From: Sphingobacterium thalpophilum
GTDB lineage: Bacteria > Bacteroidota > Bacteroidia > Sphingobacteriales > Sphingobacteriaceae
Reading direction: 5' to 3'
Length of the DNA stretch: 64,000 nt
NCBI RefSeq assembly: GCF_901482695.1
Contig: NZ_LR590484.1
Location: forward strand, 2,232,001-2,296,000
The position numbers and the translations under genes are program-made. The notes below the pieces were generated by a model that was not told the origin of the DNA, searched no databases, and was given only the letters and a program-made list of their open reading frames with translations. Positions 41,689-51,253 of the stretch are shown here, in pieces (within the stretch, counting starts at the first letter, position 1; each line of letters begins with the position of its first letter).

Positions 41689-42790
41689 GGCGCAGATCAG
41701 ACCAGACCGGATAGTGGTCGGACAGCTTTTGCCTGACCACCTGATAGTTCATTACCTGAAATTTGGGACTGGCAAAAATATAGTCGATCTGAAAAATCGG
41801 CAGCAGCGCATGATGGGTGACGCCCCATCCATTCCCCTTTTCTTTAAAAGCATTCAACATGTCGGCACCGATTAAATTGACGGAGTAGCTCATGGGCGTA
41901 TCGTTGAAGTCACCGACAGCGATATAGGGGTATTGGCATTCATTCATATGCTTTTTGAGCGAGTGCGCCTGCTCGCTACGTAACTCAAACGCGTTCTTCA
42001 ATTTCCGGCTCAAGCGCCGTGCCTTATTATCGGTCTCGTTCTTATTGGAAAAGTTCTGGATAAATTCCTTGTCTTCGTTCTGCAGCGCAAAAGAGCGTAA
42101 ATGAATGTTATAGATCCGGATCAATGTATCCTGCTTCTTGATATCTACGTAGCTGATCCTATTGATGCCATAGTCATTGTCGCGGATATTGCCCGAATCG
42201 TAGATCGGGAAACGTGAGAGCACGGCCATGCCATAGGCTTCGTAATCGTTTTTGGAACTGGGCTCAAAGAAAAAATAGTCGTAACCCAGTTTATCCTTAA
42301 ATTCTTCCGAAAAGACGTGCTTTCCTTTGATTTTGCTAATATATTCCTGAAAACAGATCACATCAGGTGAGATGCTGTCGATGATGCGGACGACATCAGC
42401 CTTGAAATTTTTCTTCTCATCGTCTACTCGTTTGAACAGGTGTGCATTGAATGTCATGATGCGTAGAGTACGCGTTTCGGGTGGCACGGGCGGATTTTCT
42501 TTTCGGATGTTCCAGTGCTTGGTCAGAAATGACCAGCCTATGAGAATGGCGATTAAGGAAAAGAGCGCAACTTTTCGTTTCCGCAGAAGCCAGTAAAAGA
42601 TAAAGCCGATATTTACGAGAAGAATAGGCAGATAACCGAGGCCCAAAAAGGCGATGGGCCAAAAGGACTTGGGGTTGATGAAAGTGGCGGCATAACTGAG
42701 CAACAAGGCAATGATCGCAAGCATATTTGCCAGGAACATTGTTTTACTTATAAATCCCAGTTTTCTTCTCAAAAATGTCCTTCTATCCAT
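41678..42790 (-). CDS. Membrane-anchored endonuclease/exonuclease/phosphatase-fold protein
   Basis: 370 aa from ATG 42790 (MDRRTFLRRKLGFISKTMFL), which overlaps the upstream rhomboid gene by 8 nt; an ATG at 42838 would add 16 residues and a 56-nt overlap. Three transmembrane helices (about 20-95) lead to an extracytoplasmic or cytoplasmic EEP domain: LRIMTFNAHLFKRVDDE, VICFQEYISKI, IYNIHLRSFA, IAVGDFNDTPMSYSV, FQIDYIFASP and LSDHYPVWSDLRL. This three-helix/EEP arrangement is common in Bacteroidota; substrate unknown. Last gene of the mutL-rhomboid cluster. Confidence 0.88.
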   Translation of the reverse strand: MDRRTFLRRKLGFISKTMFLANMLAIIALLLSYAATFINPKSFWPIAFLGLGYLPILLVNIGFIFYWLLRKRKVALFSLIAILIGWSFLTKHWNIRKENPPVPPETRTLRIMTFNAHLFKRVDDEKKNFKADVVRIIDSISPDVICFQEYISKIKGKHVFSEEFKDKLGYDYFFFEPSSKNDYEAYGMAVLSRFPIYDSGNIRDNDYGINRISYVDIKKQDTLIRIYNIHLRSFALQNEDKEFIQNFSNKNETDNKARRLSRKLKNAFELRSEQAHSLKKHMNECQYPYIAVGDFNDTPMSYSVNLIGADMLNAFKEKGNGWGVTHHALLPIFQIDYIFASPKFQVMNYQVVRQKLSDHYPVWSDLRLRP

Positions 42791-43661
42791 CAACCTTATC
42801 GCCACTATTGCTTGCCCTAAAGAGCGTTTCTTTCTCATGGTGCGTTAGACTGTCGTAGCCCGAGACAGAAATTTTGTCCAGAATAGCGTCAATCTCATCC
42901 TGATTGGGCAAGTCATAACGATGCTTCCGATTTGCCGGAATATTATTGCCCACAACAACTTTCATTTTTGCAGGCTTTTTCTGTTTTTTCTGAAAAAGTG
43001 TCGACCAGTCCATGCCCGATCGCAGCGCATAGACAAAGACCATTCCGAAAAGAATCACGGCAAAGTACGAAATGGCAGCTGGTCTGTTGCCCAAGGTGAG
43101 GAACAAAAACTCGAGCGCAAAATAAACGATGGCCACCACCCGCAGCTTAACCGTGCCAAAGAGCAGCAGGCGTAGCTCATATTTGGGTACCAAAGTCGCG
43201 ATAGCGGCAAGTACGGCCGCCAGCGGATGCGCGCCGCCCATCAGGTACAGATTGGTAGGAGGCGGAATAAGTGTGCCAAAACCTACATAAAGAACGCTGC
43301 TGAGCAACCATGAACCAATATAAATAAAGAGAAATTGTCTTTTGTTTAAGAACGTAAAGAAAATCTGGCCCACCCAGTAGAGCCAAAGGCTGTCAAAGAG
43401 AATGCTGAGAAGCTTGACATACACGAAATTAGAAGAAATTAAGGACCAGGGTTGCTCCAGAAAGGCTGAAAAGCTGCTTGGCAGGCTCAGGTGCTGCACA
43501 ATAGGCTGCAGAAAGCTTTGAGGGACAATCTTTAACTCAAAAAGTAAGTCCAAAAAATAAATGAGGACAAATAGGCCAACCTGAATACTGATCACTATTG
43601 GGATCGGTGAACCTGTTTTATACGTCTGTCTCCAAAAATCTTTTAAACCAATGTTATTCAT
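42783..43661 (-). CDS. Rhomboid-like protein lacking the catalytic dyad
   Basis: 292 aa, six hydrophobic segments. The fold and gene position are those of rhomboid proteases, and the C-terminal tail (DEIDAILDKISVSGYDSLTH, then HEKETLFRAS) is the one seen on Bacteroidota rhomboids. However the active-site motif is MGGAHPLAAVLAAIATLVP, with Ala144 aligned to the catalytic Ser of the neighbouring active paralogue (LGASGAVYGVLLAFAYLFP), and the helix that should hold the catalytic His reads SYFAVILFGMV with no His. It therefore cannot use rhomboid chemistry and is a pseudoprotease, perhaps a partner or client-binding regulator of the adjacent enzyme. Ends 8 nt inside the next gene. Confidence 0.82.
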   Translation of the reverse strand: MNNIGLKDFWRQTYKTGSPIPIVISIQVGLFVLIYFLDLLFELKIVPQSFLQPIVQHLSLPSSFSAFLEQPWSLISSNFVYVKLLSILFDSLWLYWVGQIFFTFLNKRQFLFIYIGSWLLSSVLYVGFGTLIPPPTNLYLMGGAHPLAAVLAAIATLVPKYELRLLLFGTVKLRVVAIVYFALEFLFLTLGNRPAAISYFAVILFGMVFVYALRSGMDWSTLFQKKQKKPAKMKVVVGNNIPANRKHRYDLPNQDEIDAILDKISVSGYDSLTHHEKETLFRASNSGDKVDG

Positions 43662-43672
43662 TTCGCACGCTA

Positions 43673-44353
43673 TTAATAAATCCCCTTTCTAATCTTCCAT
43701 AGCTTAAGTAAAAGGTAGCCAAATAAAGCACCGCCGACGTGGGCTAAGTGCGCCACCGAATCCCCCGGTCTGGACAAGCTCATATAAATCTCAATCAGAA
43801 TAAATCCCCCGATCATATATTTGGCTTTGACTGGTACAGGAATAAACAAAAATTGAAGCGGTATGTTTGGAAAAAGGTAGGCGAAGGCCAGTAGGACACC
43901 ATATACTGCCCCTGAAGCACCCAACATCGGAATCCTATAGGTCATTGCTTCATAATTACCTGTATTTGAAAGCGCTAAAATTTCACTCCCACTCACGCCA
44001 TGAAGTGGGAAAAACGAGCCAGTGGCCTGGTATAGTTGAATGCCATTCACCGCTGTATATAGAAACCAGGCACCAATGCCCGAAATCAAATAAAAGTTCA
44101 GGAACCGCTTGGGCCCCAGGACATGTTCGATCATCGGGCCAAACATCACCAGGGAAAACATATTGAAGAATATATGGCCGAGGTCTGCGTGCATAAACAT
44201 ATGCGTGATCACCTGCCAGATTTTAAAAAATGGCGAATCCGGATAATAAACGGGAAGATAAGCATCCGCAATAGGCACAAATTGTGATCCTAAAAAGAAT
44301 ACAATATTTACAATCAGTAAATTCTTAATAACAGGTGTCAATTGTGGAAACAT
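43673..44353 (-). CDS. Rhomboid family intramembrane serine protease (active)
   Basis: 226 aa from ATG 44353. Six transmembrane helices. Complete catalytic set: THMFMHADLGHIFFNMFSL (oxyanion/structural His and Asn), LGASGAVYGV with Ser147 and AHLAHVGGALFGYLL with His205. It cleaves transmembrane segments of membrane proteins. Lies 11 nt upstream of its inactive paralogue and 29 nt downstream of mutL on the same strand. Confidence 0.93.
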   Translation of the reverse strand: MFPQLTPVIKNLLIVNIVFFLGSQFVPIADAYLPVYYPDSPFFKIWQVITHMFMHADLGHIFFNMFSLVMFGPMIEHVLGPKRFLNFYLISGIGAWFLYTAVNGIQLYQATGSFFPLHGVSGSEILALSNTGNYEAMTYRIPMLGASGAVYGVLLAFAYLFPNIPLQFLFIPVPVKAKYMIGGFILIEIYMSLSRPGDSVAHLAHVGGALFGYLLLKLWKIRKGIY

Positions 44354-44382
44354 ATAATTTATCTTCTCGTTTTGTTTAATCT

Positions 44383-46263
44383 CTAGTTTTTGCCAAATTT
44401 CTCGGCCAGTTCCTGCAACGTAAAGGTGACGATAACGGGATTGCCATAGATGGAGATATTGGGCGATTGGCAAGCAAAGAGCTTGTCGACCAATTCGGCC
44501 ATAGCTGTATTATCAAGCTGTGTGCCGGGCTTGATTGCCGCATTGCGGGCAAGGCTTTTCGCGAGGTTCTCCCGCTTGGCCAGCTTATATTCGGACTGAT
44601 TATTTTTGTAATCTTCCAATATTTTTTCAATCATTTTTATCTCATCAAAGCCAGTCCCCAGGTCTGCCGGAATTCCGTCAATAATATAAGAATTTTTTCC
44701 AAATTCCCGAATTTGAAATCCCAGTCCATTGATATCCTCCAGTAGATCCTTCATTAACTCATTGTCGGCAGGGTTGAGATCTATGGTCTGCGGAAACAGG
44801 CTTTGCTGGCTCAGTCCCTTATGTTGTTCCAGCTGCGTCAGAAACTGTTCGAAAAGAATACGTTCGTGGGCTGCCTGCTGGTCAATAAGGATAAAGCCCG
44901 AGTGAATCTGGGATACAATATACTTATTGTGCAGCTGAAAGAATAATTTGGATGAAGCTTTATCTTCTACCTGAATAGCTTGTGGCCGGTCTGTTTCCAG
45001 CTCGACTTCAGTATGCAGCGGCAGCTGTATGGACTCTTCCTTTTCGACGATCTGGTACAGTGAATCCCAGTTGCTTGGAATCCCGCCGGTTTTCTTTGCA
45101 AATCCCTCTGCATAGCTGTCCGATCTCGAGTAATCCGATTTGGATTTGTCTGTATCAAAAGGGTTGAAATCCGGATTAAAGGTAACCGTAGGTACAATGA
45201 TTTCGTCTAGGGATTTCTTGGTGATCAGATTGGAAAAACTTGTTTCTTGTTCAAAATCCAGTGACGGCATGATATTGTAGCGGCCCAGCGATCTTTTCAC
45301 TGCCGAACGGATGATCGCATAGATCGCCTTGTCATCCTCGTATTTAATTTCGGTCTTCGTCGGGTGGACGTTGATATCGATGCGGGCTGGATCTATGTCA
45401 ATAAACAGCACATAAAAAGGATACGTTTCGGCCTGTAAAATTTCTTCGTAGGCATTCATCACCGCATGATGCAGATATGGATCCCGTACAAACCGTTTGT
45501 TGACAAAGAAAAACTGCTCGCCACGGGTTTTCTTGGCGAATTCAGGCTTCCCGACAAAACCTTCTACCTTGATAATTGATGTATCTTCCTCCACCGGGAC
45601 CAGACGCTGATTGTAGTTGTTTCCAAAAATATGAACAATACGCTGTTTTAAAGTCTCGGTCGGCAAATGGTAAATCTCATTGCCATCACTGTGCAGGGTC
45701 AGAAAGATCTGTGGGTTTGACAGGGCAATCCGCTGAAACTCATCGATGATATGACGCATTTCCACCGAATTGCTTTTTAGAAAGTTCCTGCGTGCAGGGA
45801 TATTATAGAAGAGGTTCTTAACACAAATATTTGTTCCCGCGGCCACGGCTTCGGGGTATTGGTTGATGACTTTGGAGCCTTCAATTTCCACGACTGTGCC
45901 GAGTTCGTCTTCCACGCGGCGCGTTCTTAGCTCGACTTGCGCAATGGCCGCAATGGAAGCCATCGCTTCGCCCCGGAATCCCATTGTGCGAATGGCAAAT
46001 AAGTCTTCTGCTTTTCTGATCTTTGACGTTGCATGACGTTCAAAACAGAGCCGTGCATCCGTCACGCTCATACCACAGCCATTATCAATAACCTGGATAA
46101 GCGATTTGCCTGCATCTTTAACAATAAGTTTTATTTTGTCAGCCCCAGCATCAATGGCATTCTCAATCAATTCTTTAATGGCAGACGCTGGTCGCTGCAC
46201 CACTTCTCCCGCCGCAATCTGATTGGCAACATTATCTGGAAGTAATTGAATAATATCCGACAT
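44383..46263 (-). CDS. mutL: DNA mismatch repair protein MutL
   Basis: 626 aa from ATG 46263 (MSDIIQLLPDNVANQIAAGE). N-terminal GHKL ATPase: ELIENAIDAGADKIKLIVKD, VIDNGCGMSVTDARLCFERH, ATSKI and MGFRGEAMASIA; transducer domain to about residue 330; a variable linker (about 340-430); C-terminal dimerisation domain containing LIDQQAAHERILFEQF. That last motif corresponds to the MutL endonuclease metal site DQHAx2Ex4E with Gln in place of His, so a nicking activity is possible but altered. MutL links mismatch recognition by MutS to strand incision. It heads the cluster that continues with two rhomboid genes. Confidence 0.97.
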   Translation of the reverse strand: MSDIIQLLPDNVANQIAAGEVVQRPASAIKELIENAIDAGADKIKLIVKDAGKSLIQVIDNGCGMSVTDARLCFERHATSKIRKAEDLFAIRTMGFRGEAMASIAAIAQVELRTRRVEDELGTVVEIEGSKVINQYPEAVAAGTNICVKNLFYNIPARRNFLKSNSVEMRHIIDEFQRIALSNPQIFLTLHSDGNEIYHLPTETLKQRIVHIFGNNYNQRLVPVEEDTSIIKVEGFVGKPEFAKKTRGEQFFFVNKRFVRDPYLHHAVMNAYEEILQAETYPFYVLFIDIDPARIDINVHPTKTEIKYEDDKAIYAIIRSAVKRSLGRYNIMPSLDFEQETSFSNLITKKSLDEIIVPTVTFNPDFNPFDTDKSKSDYSRSDSYAEGFAKKTGGIPSNWDSLYQIVEKEESIQLPLHTEVELETDRPQAIQVEDKASSKLFFQLHNKYIVSQIHSGFILIDQQAAHERILFEQFLTQLEQHKGLSQQSLFPQTIDLNPADNELMKDLLEDINGLGFQIREFGKNSYIIDGIPADLGTGFDEIKMIEKILEDYKNNQSEYKLAKRENLAKSLARNAAIKPGTQLDNTAMAELVDKLFACQSPNISIYGNPVIVTFTLQELAEKFGKN

Positions 46264-46269
46264 ATAATA

Positions 46270-46277
46270 CAAAGTTA
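46270..46277 (-). promoter_or_regulatory. -7 box immediately before mutL
   Basis: On the minus strand TAACTTTG (46277-46270) matches TAnnTTTG exactly and ends 6 nt before the mutL ATG. Transcription would begin within a few bases of the start codon, giving a leaderless or nearly leaderless mRNA. Confidence 0.5.
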
Positions 46278-46327
46278 CGAAATATCCATATTTAGAAAGC
46301 ACAAACATGGATGAAAATAAGTGGGGG

Positions 46328-46359
46328 AAGGCTCCGCTGATCAACGACCGGGGAGCCTT
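46328..46359 (-). other. Hairpin after uvrA
   Basis: AAGGCTCC / GGAGCCTT, 8-bp stem with a 16-nt loop, 15 nt beyond the uvrA stop on the minus strand. No U run, so termination is uncertain. Confidence 0.45.
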
Positions 46360-46374
46360 GCTCAATATGATCGA

Positions 46375-49215
46375 CTACATTTCCAGCTTAAGGAAACGTG
46401 CTGTTTCGCTCTTCTTATTTTTGATTAAATGCTCGGGTGTACCTTCGAACATCACCTGACCACCTTCTTTCCCTCCTTCAGGACCTATATCAATCACCCA
46501 GTCTGCTGATTTGACAACGTCGAGATTGTGTTCGATGATCAGGACCGTATTGCCCCGGTCGACCAGGCGGTTGATGACACCCATCAACACATTGACATCC
46601 TCAAAATGAAGGCCTGTAGTCGGTTCATCAAGAATATAGAACGTATTTCCAGTATCTTTTTTAGAAAGTTCCGTCGCAAGTTTGACCCGTTGGGCCTCCC
46701 CACCGGACAGGGTTGTCGAAGACTGTCCGAGCGTAATGTAGCCTAAGCCTACATCCTGCAAGGTCTTGATCTTTCTGTAGATCGCCGGTACATTTTCGAA
46801 AAAGCCGACCGCATCATTGATGCTCATGTCGAGTACGTCCGAAATGGATTTTCCTTTGTAGCGGACCTCCAAAGTTTCTCGGTTGTAGCGTTTTCCGTGG
46901 CATGTTTCACAGGGAACTTGCACGTCAGGAAGGAAGTTCATCTCAATGACTTTGAGCCCTGCTCCCTGGCAGGTTTCACAGCGGCCTCCTTTCACGTTGA
47001 AAGAGAAGCGCCCTGGTTTGTAACCTCTGATCTTGGCCTCCGGCAGCTGCACGAAAAGCGTCCGTATATCCGAAAACACACCTGTGTAGGTGGAAGGATT
47101 GGACCTCGGTGTCCGTCCTATCGGGCTCTGGTCAATTTCAATGACCTTATCGATATGCTCGAGGCCTTCGATTTTCTTGAAAGGCAGCGGTGTGGCCTTG
47201 GCGCGGAAAAAATGTTTATTCAAGATCGGATAGAGTGTCCCAGTTATCAAGCTGGACTTGCCGGAGCCCGAAACGCCCGATACGACGATAAGCTTCCCCA
47301 GCGGGAAAGTGACTGTCAGGTTTTTCAGGTTGTGGCCGGTAGCACCATATAAGGTAAGCGTCTTACCATTGCCTTCGCGGCGTTTTTCTGGGATTTTAAC
47401 TGCTTTTTTGCCATTGAGGTAGGCCGCCGTCAATGAATCGGAATGCAGGATTTCCTTGGGGCTGCCTTCGGCCACAACTGTTCCGCCATGAACACCGGCA
47501 GCGGGCCCCATATCGATCACGTAATCGGCATGCAAAATCATGTCTTTGTCGTGCTCGACGACCAATACCGAGTTGCCAATATCACGGAGATTTTTGAGTG
47601 CATTGATCAGGCGTTCGTTGTCGCGCTGGTGAAGTCCAATGCTCGGTTCATCCAGAATATAAAGGACATTGACAAGCTGTGAGCCAATCTGCGTCGCCAG
47701 GCGTATACGCTGGGCTTCACCACCGGATAAGGTTTTGGCCGTGCGGTCCAATGTGAGGTAATTCAGTCCCACATCCAATAGAAAACCCAGACGTGCCCGA
47801 ATCTCTTTGAGGATTTCTGCCGCAATCACCAGTTGTCGCTCGTCCAGCTTGCTTTCTACTTGATCGAACCATTCTTTTAGGCTGCTGATATCCAATGTTG
47901 AAAGTTCGTGAATATTTTTATCGGCGATCCTGAAATGTAAGGATTCTTTTTTTAACCGTGCGCCCTGACAGGTTGGACAGGTGACTTTGGTCCGGAAATC
48001 GTCCAGGGACGGTGCCTCGTCCGATGACTTCCCGGAAAATTCTTCCAGCATTTTGAAGATACCTTCAAACTCCACCCGGTATTCACGGGCACCATAGCTT
48101 CCATACGATACGGTCACCACAATAGGCTCTTCTTTATTTCCAAAAAGCAGCTGGTCGATCTGTTGGTCACTCAGTTTTTCAAGCGGTGTCGTCACTGTAA
48201 AGTCCAGCTTCTTGGCGACAGCCTTTAACACTTCAAATGTCCAGTTTTCACGTGTGGGGCCCAGAGGTGCTAATCCACCCTTTTGTATGCTGAGCTTCTT
48301 GTCCGGAATGACAGCATTTTTGTCGATTTCAAAAATATAGCCCAGACCGTCGCAGGTAGGACAGGCGCCGTAGGGCGAATTGAAAGAAAATGTATTAGGT
48401 TGTGGCTCGTCATAGGAGATGCCCGACTCTGCATCCATCAGGTAGCGGCTATAAAATTGCTCCTGATTATCTTTGGTCGATACTTTGATGATCCCTTTCG
48501 CCGTCTTCATGGCTTGCATTACCGAGGTCTGCAAGCGCTTTTTGTCTTCACGCTCTACCTTTAGACGGTCTACCACGATTTCTATATCGTGTATTTTGTA
48601 GCGGTCTACCTGCATCTTAGGGACCAGATCCAGAATCTCACCATCAACACGGACTTTGACATAGCCTTGTTTCCGGATTTGTTCGAAAAGTTCACGGTAG
48701 TGTCCTTTCCGGCCTTTGACGACAGGAGCGAGGATATTGAGTGCCTGGCCTTCAAATTCGTCAAGGATGCGTTCGATGACCTGATCGTCCGACATACGTT
48801 CCATTTTTTTTCCTGTCACGTACGAAAAGGCCTCGCCGGCACGGGCAAACAAAAGACGCATAAAATCGTATACTTCCGTAATGGTCCCTACCGTAGACCT
48901 AGGGTTCTTGCTCGTTGTCTTTTGCTCGATGGAGATCACAGGGCTCAGTCCTGATATCTTGTCGACGTCGGGACGTTCCATACCCCCTAGAAACTGTCGG
49001 CTATAGGCGCTGAAAGTCTCCATATACCGGCGCTGGCCCTCCGCGTAGATCGTGTCAAAAGCCAGCGACGATTTGCCGCTACCACTTAATCCAGTGATCA
49101 CCACCAGTTCATTTCTAGGAAAAGAAACATCTATATTTTTTAGATTGTGTGCACGCGCACCAAATACTTGAACTTCACTTTGCTCGCCCAAATCTGGGCC
49201 TTTCTGTACTGCCAT
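46375..49215 (-). CDS. uvrA: Excinuclease ABC subunit A
   Basis: 946 aa. Two ABC ATPase modules: first Walker [21 protein letters not shown], signature [20 protein letters not shown] and Walker [16 protein letters not shown]; second Walker [21 protein letters not shown], signature [19 protein letters not shown] and [19 protein letters not shown]. Zinc-binding Cys clusters are visible as [20 protein letters not shown] and [10 protein letters not shown]...CETCHGKRY. UvrA dimers detect bulky DNA lesions and load UvrB in nucleotide excision repair. Monocistronic. Confidence 0.98.
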   Translation of the reverse strand: MAVQKGPDLGEQSEVQVFGARAHNLKNIDVSFPRNELVVITGLSGSGKSSLAFDTIYAEGQRRYMETFSAYSRQFLGGMERPDVDKISGLSPVISIEQKTTSKNPRSTVGTITEVYDFMRLLFARAGEAFSYVTGKKMERMSDDQVIERILDEFEGQALNILAPVVKGRKGHYRELFEQIRKQGYVKVRVDGEILDLVPKMQVDRYKIHDIEIVVDRLKVEREDKKRLQTSVMQAMKTAKGIIKVSTKDNQEQFYSRYLMDAESGISYDEPQPNTFSFNSPYGACPTCDGLGYIFEIDKNAVIPDKKLSIQKGGLAPLGPTRENWTFEVLKAVAKKLDFTVTTPLEKLSDQQIDQLLFGNKEEPIVVTVSYGSYGAREYRVEFEGIFKMLEEFSGKSSDEAPSLDDFRTKVTCPTCQGARLKKESLHFRIADKNIHELSTLDISSLKEWFDQVESKLDERQLVIAAEILKEIRARLGFLLDVGLNYLTLDRTAKTLSGGEAQRIRLATQIGSQLVNVLYILDEPSIGLHQRDNERLINALKNLRDIGNSVLVVEHDKDMILHADYVIDMGPAAGVHGGTVVAEGSPKEILHSDSLTAAYLNGKKAVKIPEKRREGNGKTLTLYGATGHNLKNLTVTFPLGKLIVVSGVSGSGKSSLITGTLYPILNKHFFRAKATPLPFKKIEGLEHIDKVIEIDQSPIGRTPRSNPSTYTGVFSDIRTLFVQLPEAKIRGYKPGRFSFNVKGGRCETCQGAGLKVIEMNFLPDVQVPCETCHGKRYNRETLEVRYKGKSISDVLDMSINDAVGFFENVPAIYRKIKTLQDVGLGYITLGQSSTTLSGGEAQRVKLATELSKKDTGNTFYILDEPTTGLHFEDVNVLMGVINRLVDRGNTVLIIEHNLDVVKSADWVIDIGPEGGKEGGQVMFEGTPEHLIKNKKSETARFLKLEM

Positions 49216-49515
49216 GAAAACTCCTTAAAACCCTTGTTAGGGGATAAATTGCAAAACATGCAAAATTACAGATTTTAAAGGAATTATGCCAGCCGATCTG
49301 TGTTTTGGAACAAAATGTGATATACAAGTGATCATGCAATCTGTAAGGCCGTTAGCAGGGACTGCTAAGCGGATATAGCGGCGCGCTGTCTTGTAAGCGG
49401 ACGACGAGTTAAAAAGTTACAAAGGTTATTGTTATCTTGCGGTCGACTTGTGAATAGGGCGCCTTTATAAACCGTATAGTCTTGGAGCGAGGTCCCAGAA
49501 ATAAAAATTAAACCG
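49216..49515. other. Divergent intergenic region uvrA / DUF2157 gene
   Basis: 300 bp without a gene. It contains the minus-strand -7 box of uvrA at 49261-49268 and a weaker plus-strand candidate near 49430 (TTATCTTG). Near the uvrA promoter the short word TTTTGCA occurs twice (minus strand), flanking CATG. No LexA-type palindrome was recognised. Confidence 0.45.
49261..49268 (-). promoter_or_regulatory. -7 box of uvrA
   Basis: TAATTTTG on the minus strand (49268-49261), an exact TAnnTTTG match, 45 nt upstream of the uvrA ATG. Confidence 0.5.
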
Positions 49516-50571
49516 ATGCGAAAATACGACGTCAGCAAACAAGAGAAACAGTCTATAGAAGACATTGTCCGATTCTGGAAAAAAGAAAATCTGCTGGATG
49601 AGCAGAAGGCTGCCGAACTGCTTGACAGTCTGGATGTGAAGAGCTTTGACTGGGGGCAGCTGGCGCGCTACGCCTTTTGGATTGCATTAGCCTCGCTGGT
49701 GTTTGCTGTTTTTTCGTTGTTTACCGACGCGTCTTTTCTTGCCTTTGTCGACACGCTCTACGAAGCACCTAATATCTTGTTCTGCTTCTTTTTTGCTGCA
49801 ATAGCGGTCTTATTTTATACCTTAGGCTTTCGCTATAAAAAACGCTATCCCTATAAAAATCTATCTACGGAAACCATGATGCTGATCGGTGTATTTGGCA
49901 CGGCGGCCTGCATCGGATTTTTGGGAAAAGTACTGGATAAAGAAACCATGCATTATTCCTTGCTGTTTTTGCTTTCGGTTGCCATTTACGGCGTGCTAGC
50001 CGTTAAGTTGGACAGTAAGCTGATCTGGACCTTTATGCTACTGGCATTGGGTGTATGGTTTGCCACCGAAACGGCTTATCACAGCAACTGGGGATTCAAG
50101 TTCTGGGGTATGAATTATCCCCTACGATTTACGATTTTTGGGGCGCTGATCACCGCGGCGGCGGTCTGGCTACAGCCCCGGTTTGATCGCTTGCAGCAAT
50201 TTCAGCCGGTCAGTTATATCATTGGGCTGATCTACCTCATGGTGTCGCTATGGACCTTATCGATTTTCGGCAATTATTCGGATTTCTACGAATGGACCAC
50301 CGTGCGCCAGTACCACATGCTTTACTGGGGCATTTTATCAACGGCGGTATCCACTTTTCTGGTGATCTATGGCCTCAAAGCAAAAGACAATGTGACCCGT
50401 GAGGTTGGGTTTGTATTTTTGGTACTCAACATTTACACACGGTATGTGGAGTACCTGTGGGACAATATTAACCGGGCCGTATTCTTCCTGATTCTTGCAG
50501 TATCCTTTTGGTTTGTGGGCCGGTGGGCCGAGAAATTATGGAACAGGCGAAAAGAAGAGATGGACCGATAG
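49516..50571 (+). CDS. DUF2157 multi-pass membrane protein
   Basis: 351 aa. A hydrophilic N-terminus (KQEKQSIEDIVRFWKKENLL, DEQKAAELLDSLDV) is followed by 9-10 transmembrane helices beginning with ARYAFWIALASLVFAVFSLF; this is the DUF2157 layout. Function unknown in all members I know of. Monocistronic; convergent with the OsmC gene. Confidence 0.85.
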   Translation: MRKYDVSKQEKQSIEDIVRFWKKENLLDEQKAAELLDSLDVKSFDWGQLARYAFWIALASLVFAVFSLFTDASFLAFVDTLYEAPNILFCFFFAAIAVLFYTLGFRYKKRYPYKNLSTETMMLIGVFGTAACIGFLGKVLDKETMHYSLLFLLSVAIYGVLAVKLDSKLIWTFMLLALGVWFATETAYHSNWGFKFWGMNYPLRFTIFGALITAAAVWLQPRFDRLQQFQPVSYIIGLIYLMVSLWTLSIFGNYSDFYEWTTVRQYHMLYWGILSTAVSTFLVIYGLKAKDNVTREVGFVFLVLNIYTRYVEYLWDNINRAVFFLILAVSFWFVGRWAEKLWNRRKEEMDR

Positions 50572-50591
50572 CAGGCACCGTTTAAGTAAGT

Positions 50592-50640
50592 GTCTATCCT
50601 TGTTGATGGCGGATTTTCCGGAACATGACCAAGGATAGAC
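50592..50640. terminator. Hairpin between convergent DUF2157 and OsmC genes
   Basis: GTCTATCCTTG / CAAGGATAGAC, an 11-bp perfect stem with a 27-nt loop; weak U content on both sides. Probably a shared terminator or mRNA end-protecting structure. Confidence 0.5.
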
Positions 50641-50655
50641 AGGAAGGGCAAAGGA

Positions 50656-51072
50656 CTAATTTACTTTCAACGAGTAGGTGATATTGACACCCCCAGCTGC
50701 AAGCATATCATGTACCGAACAATATTTTTTAACGGCCAATTCTGCTGCTTTCGCCGCCTTGACCTCATCGATTTGACCTTTTAAAAAGAAATTGATGTGG
50801 ATATCTGTAAATATCTGTGGAATTTCGTCGCGACGTTTTCCTTCCACTTCAACTTGAATATCGTCAATTTGCTGACGTTGTTTTACCAGTATACTGTGTA
50901 AGTCAAAAACACTACAGGAGCCTAATGCCATCAATACCAATTCCATTGGGCGCACACCCTTTCCTTCACCACCGATAGCCTCGGAGCCATCAATATTAAC
51001 TTTAACGGTCGATAACTCACTGCTGGCTTCAAAATGTACAGCCTGATTGACGCGGTTTAATCTGATTTTCAT
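50656..51072 (-). CDS. OsmC-family protein
   Basis: 138 aa, full domain. The two redox Cys residues of the family are present, Cys53 in MALGSCSVFDL and Cys118 in VKKYCSVHDML, with the connecting GKGVRPMELVLM. The YhfA-like subgroup is suggested by the KYCSVH motif. OsmC/Ohr proteins reduce organic hydroperoxides; YhfA-like members are less clearly peroxidases. Cytosolic, monocistronic. Confidence 0.92.
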   Translation of the reverse strand: MKIRLNRVNQAVHFEASSELSTVKVNIDGSEAIGGEGKGVRPMELVLMALGSCSVFDLHSILVKQRQQIDDIQVEVEGKRRDEIPQIFTDIHINFFLKGQIDEVKAAKAAELAVKKYCSVHDMLAAGGVNITYSLKVN

Positions 51073-51203
51073 CGTTGTAAATTTAATCGTTTCTTTGCTC
51101 GTCTTTAAGCACGCTTATTATACTACTTTTCAAAGGCAAACTTACCTCCACACTCCTAAGTAGAAACGTTGCGCCAGGGAAGAGACTTCATACAAATATA
51201 CAA

Positions 51204-51233
51204 AAAAGGCAGACGTTTATTGGTCTGCCTTTT
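51204..51233 (-). terminator. Terminator after the SGNH lipoprotein gene
   Basis: AAAAGGCAGAC / GTCTGCCTTTT, 11-bp stem with an 8-nt loop; on the minus strand the stem runs into TTTTTTG. It lies 20 nt beyond the stop at 51254. Confidence 0.85.
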
Positions 51234-51253
51234 GTCAGTATCTTATCCTTCGA

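Noticed and set aside
46528-48954. Several plus-strand ORFs of 72-151 codons inside uvrA
   Set aside because: Antisense shadows of a strongly conserved gene.
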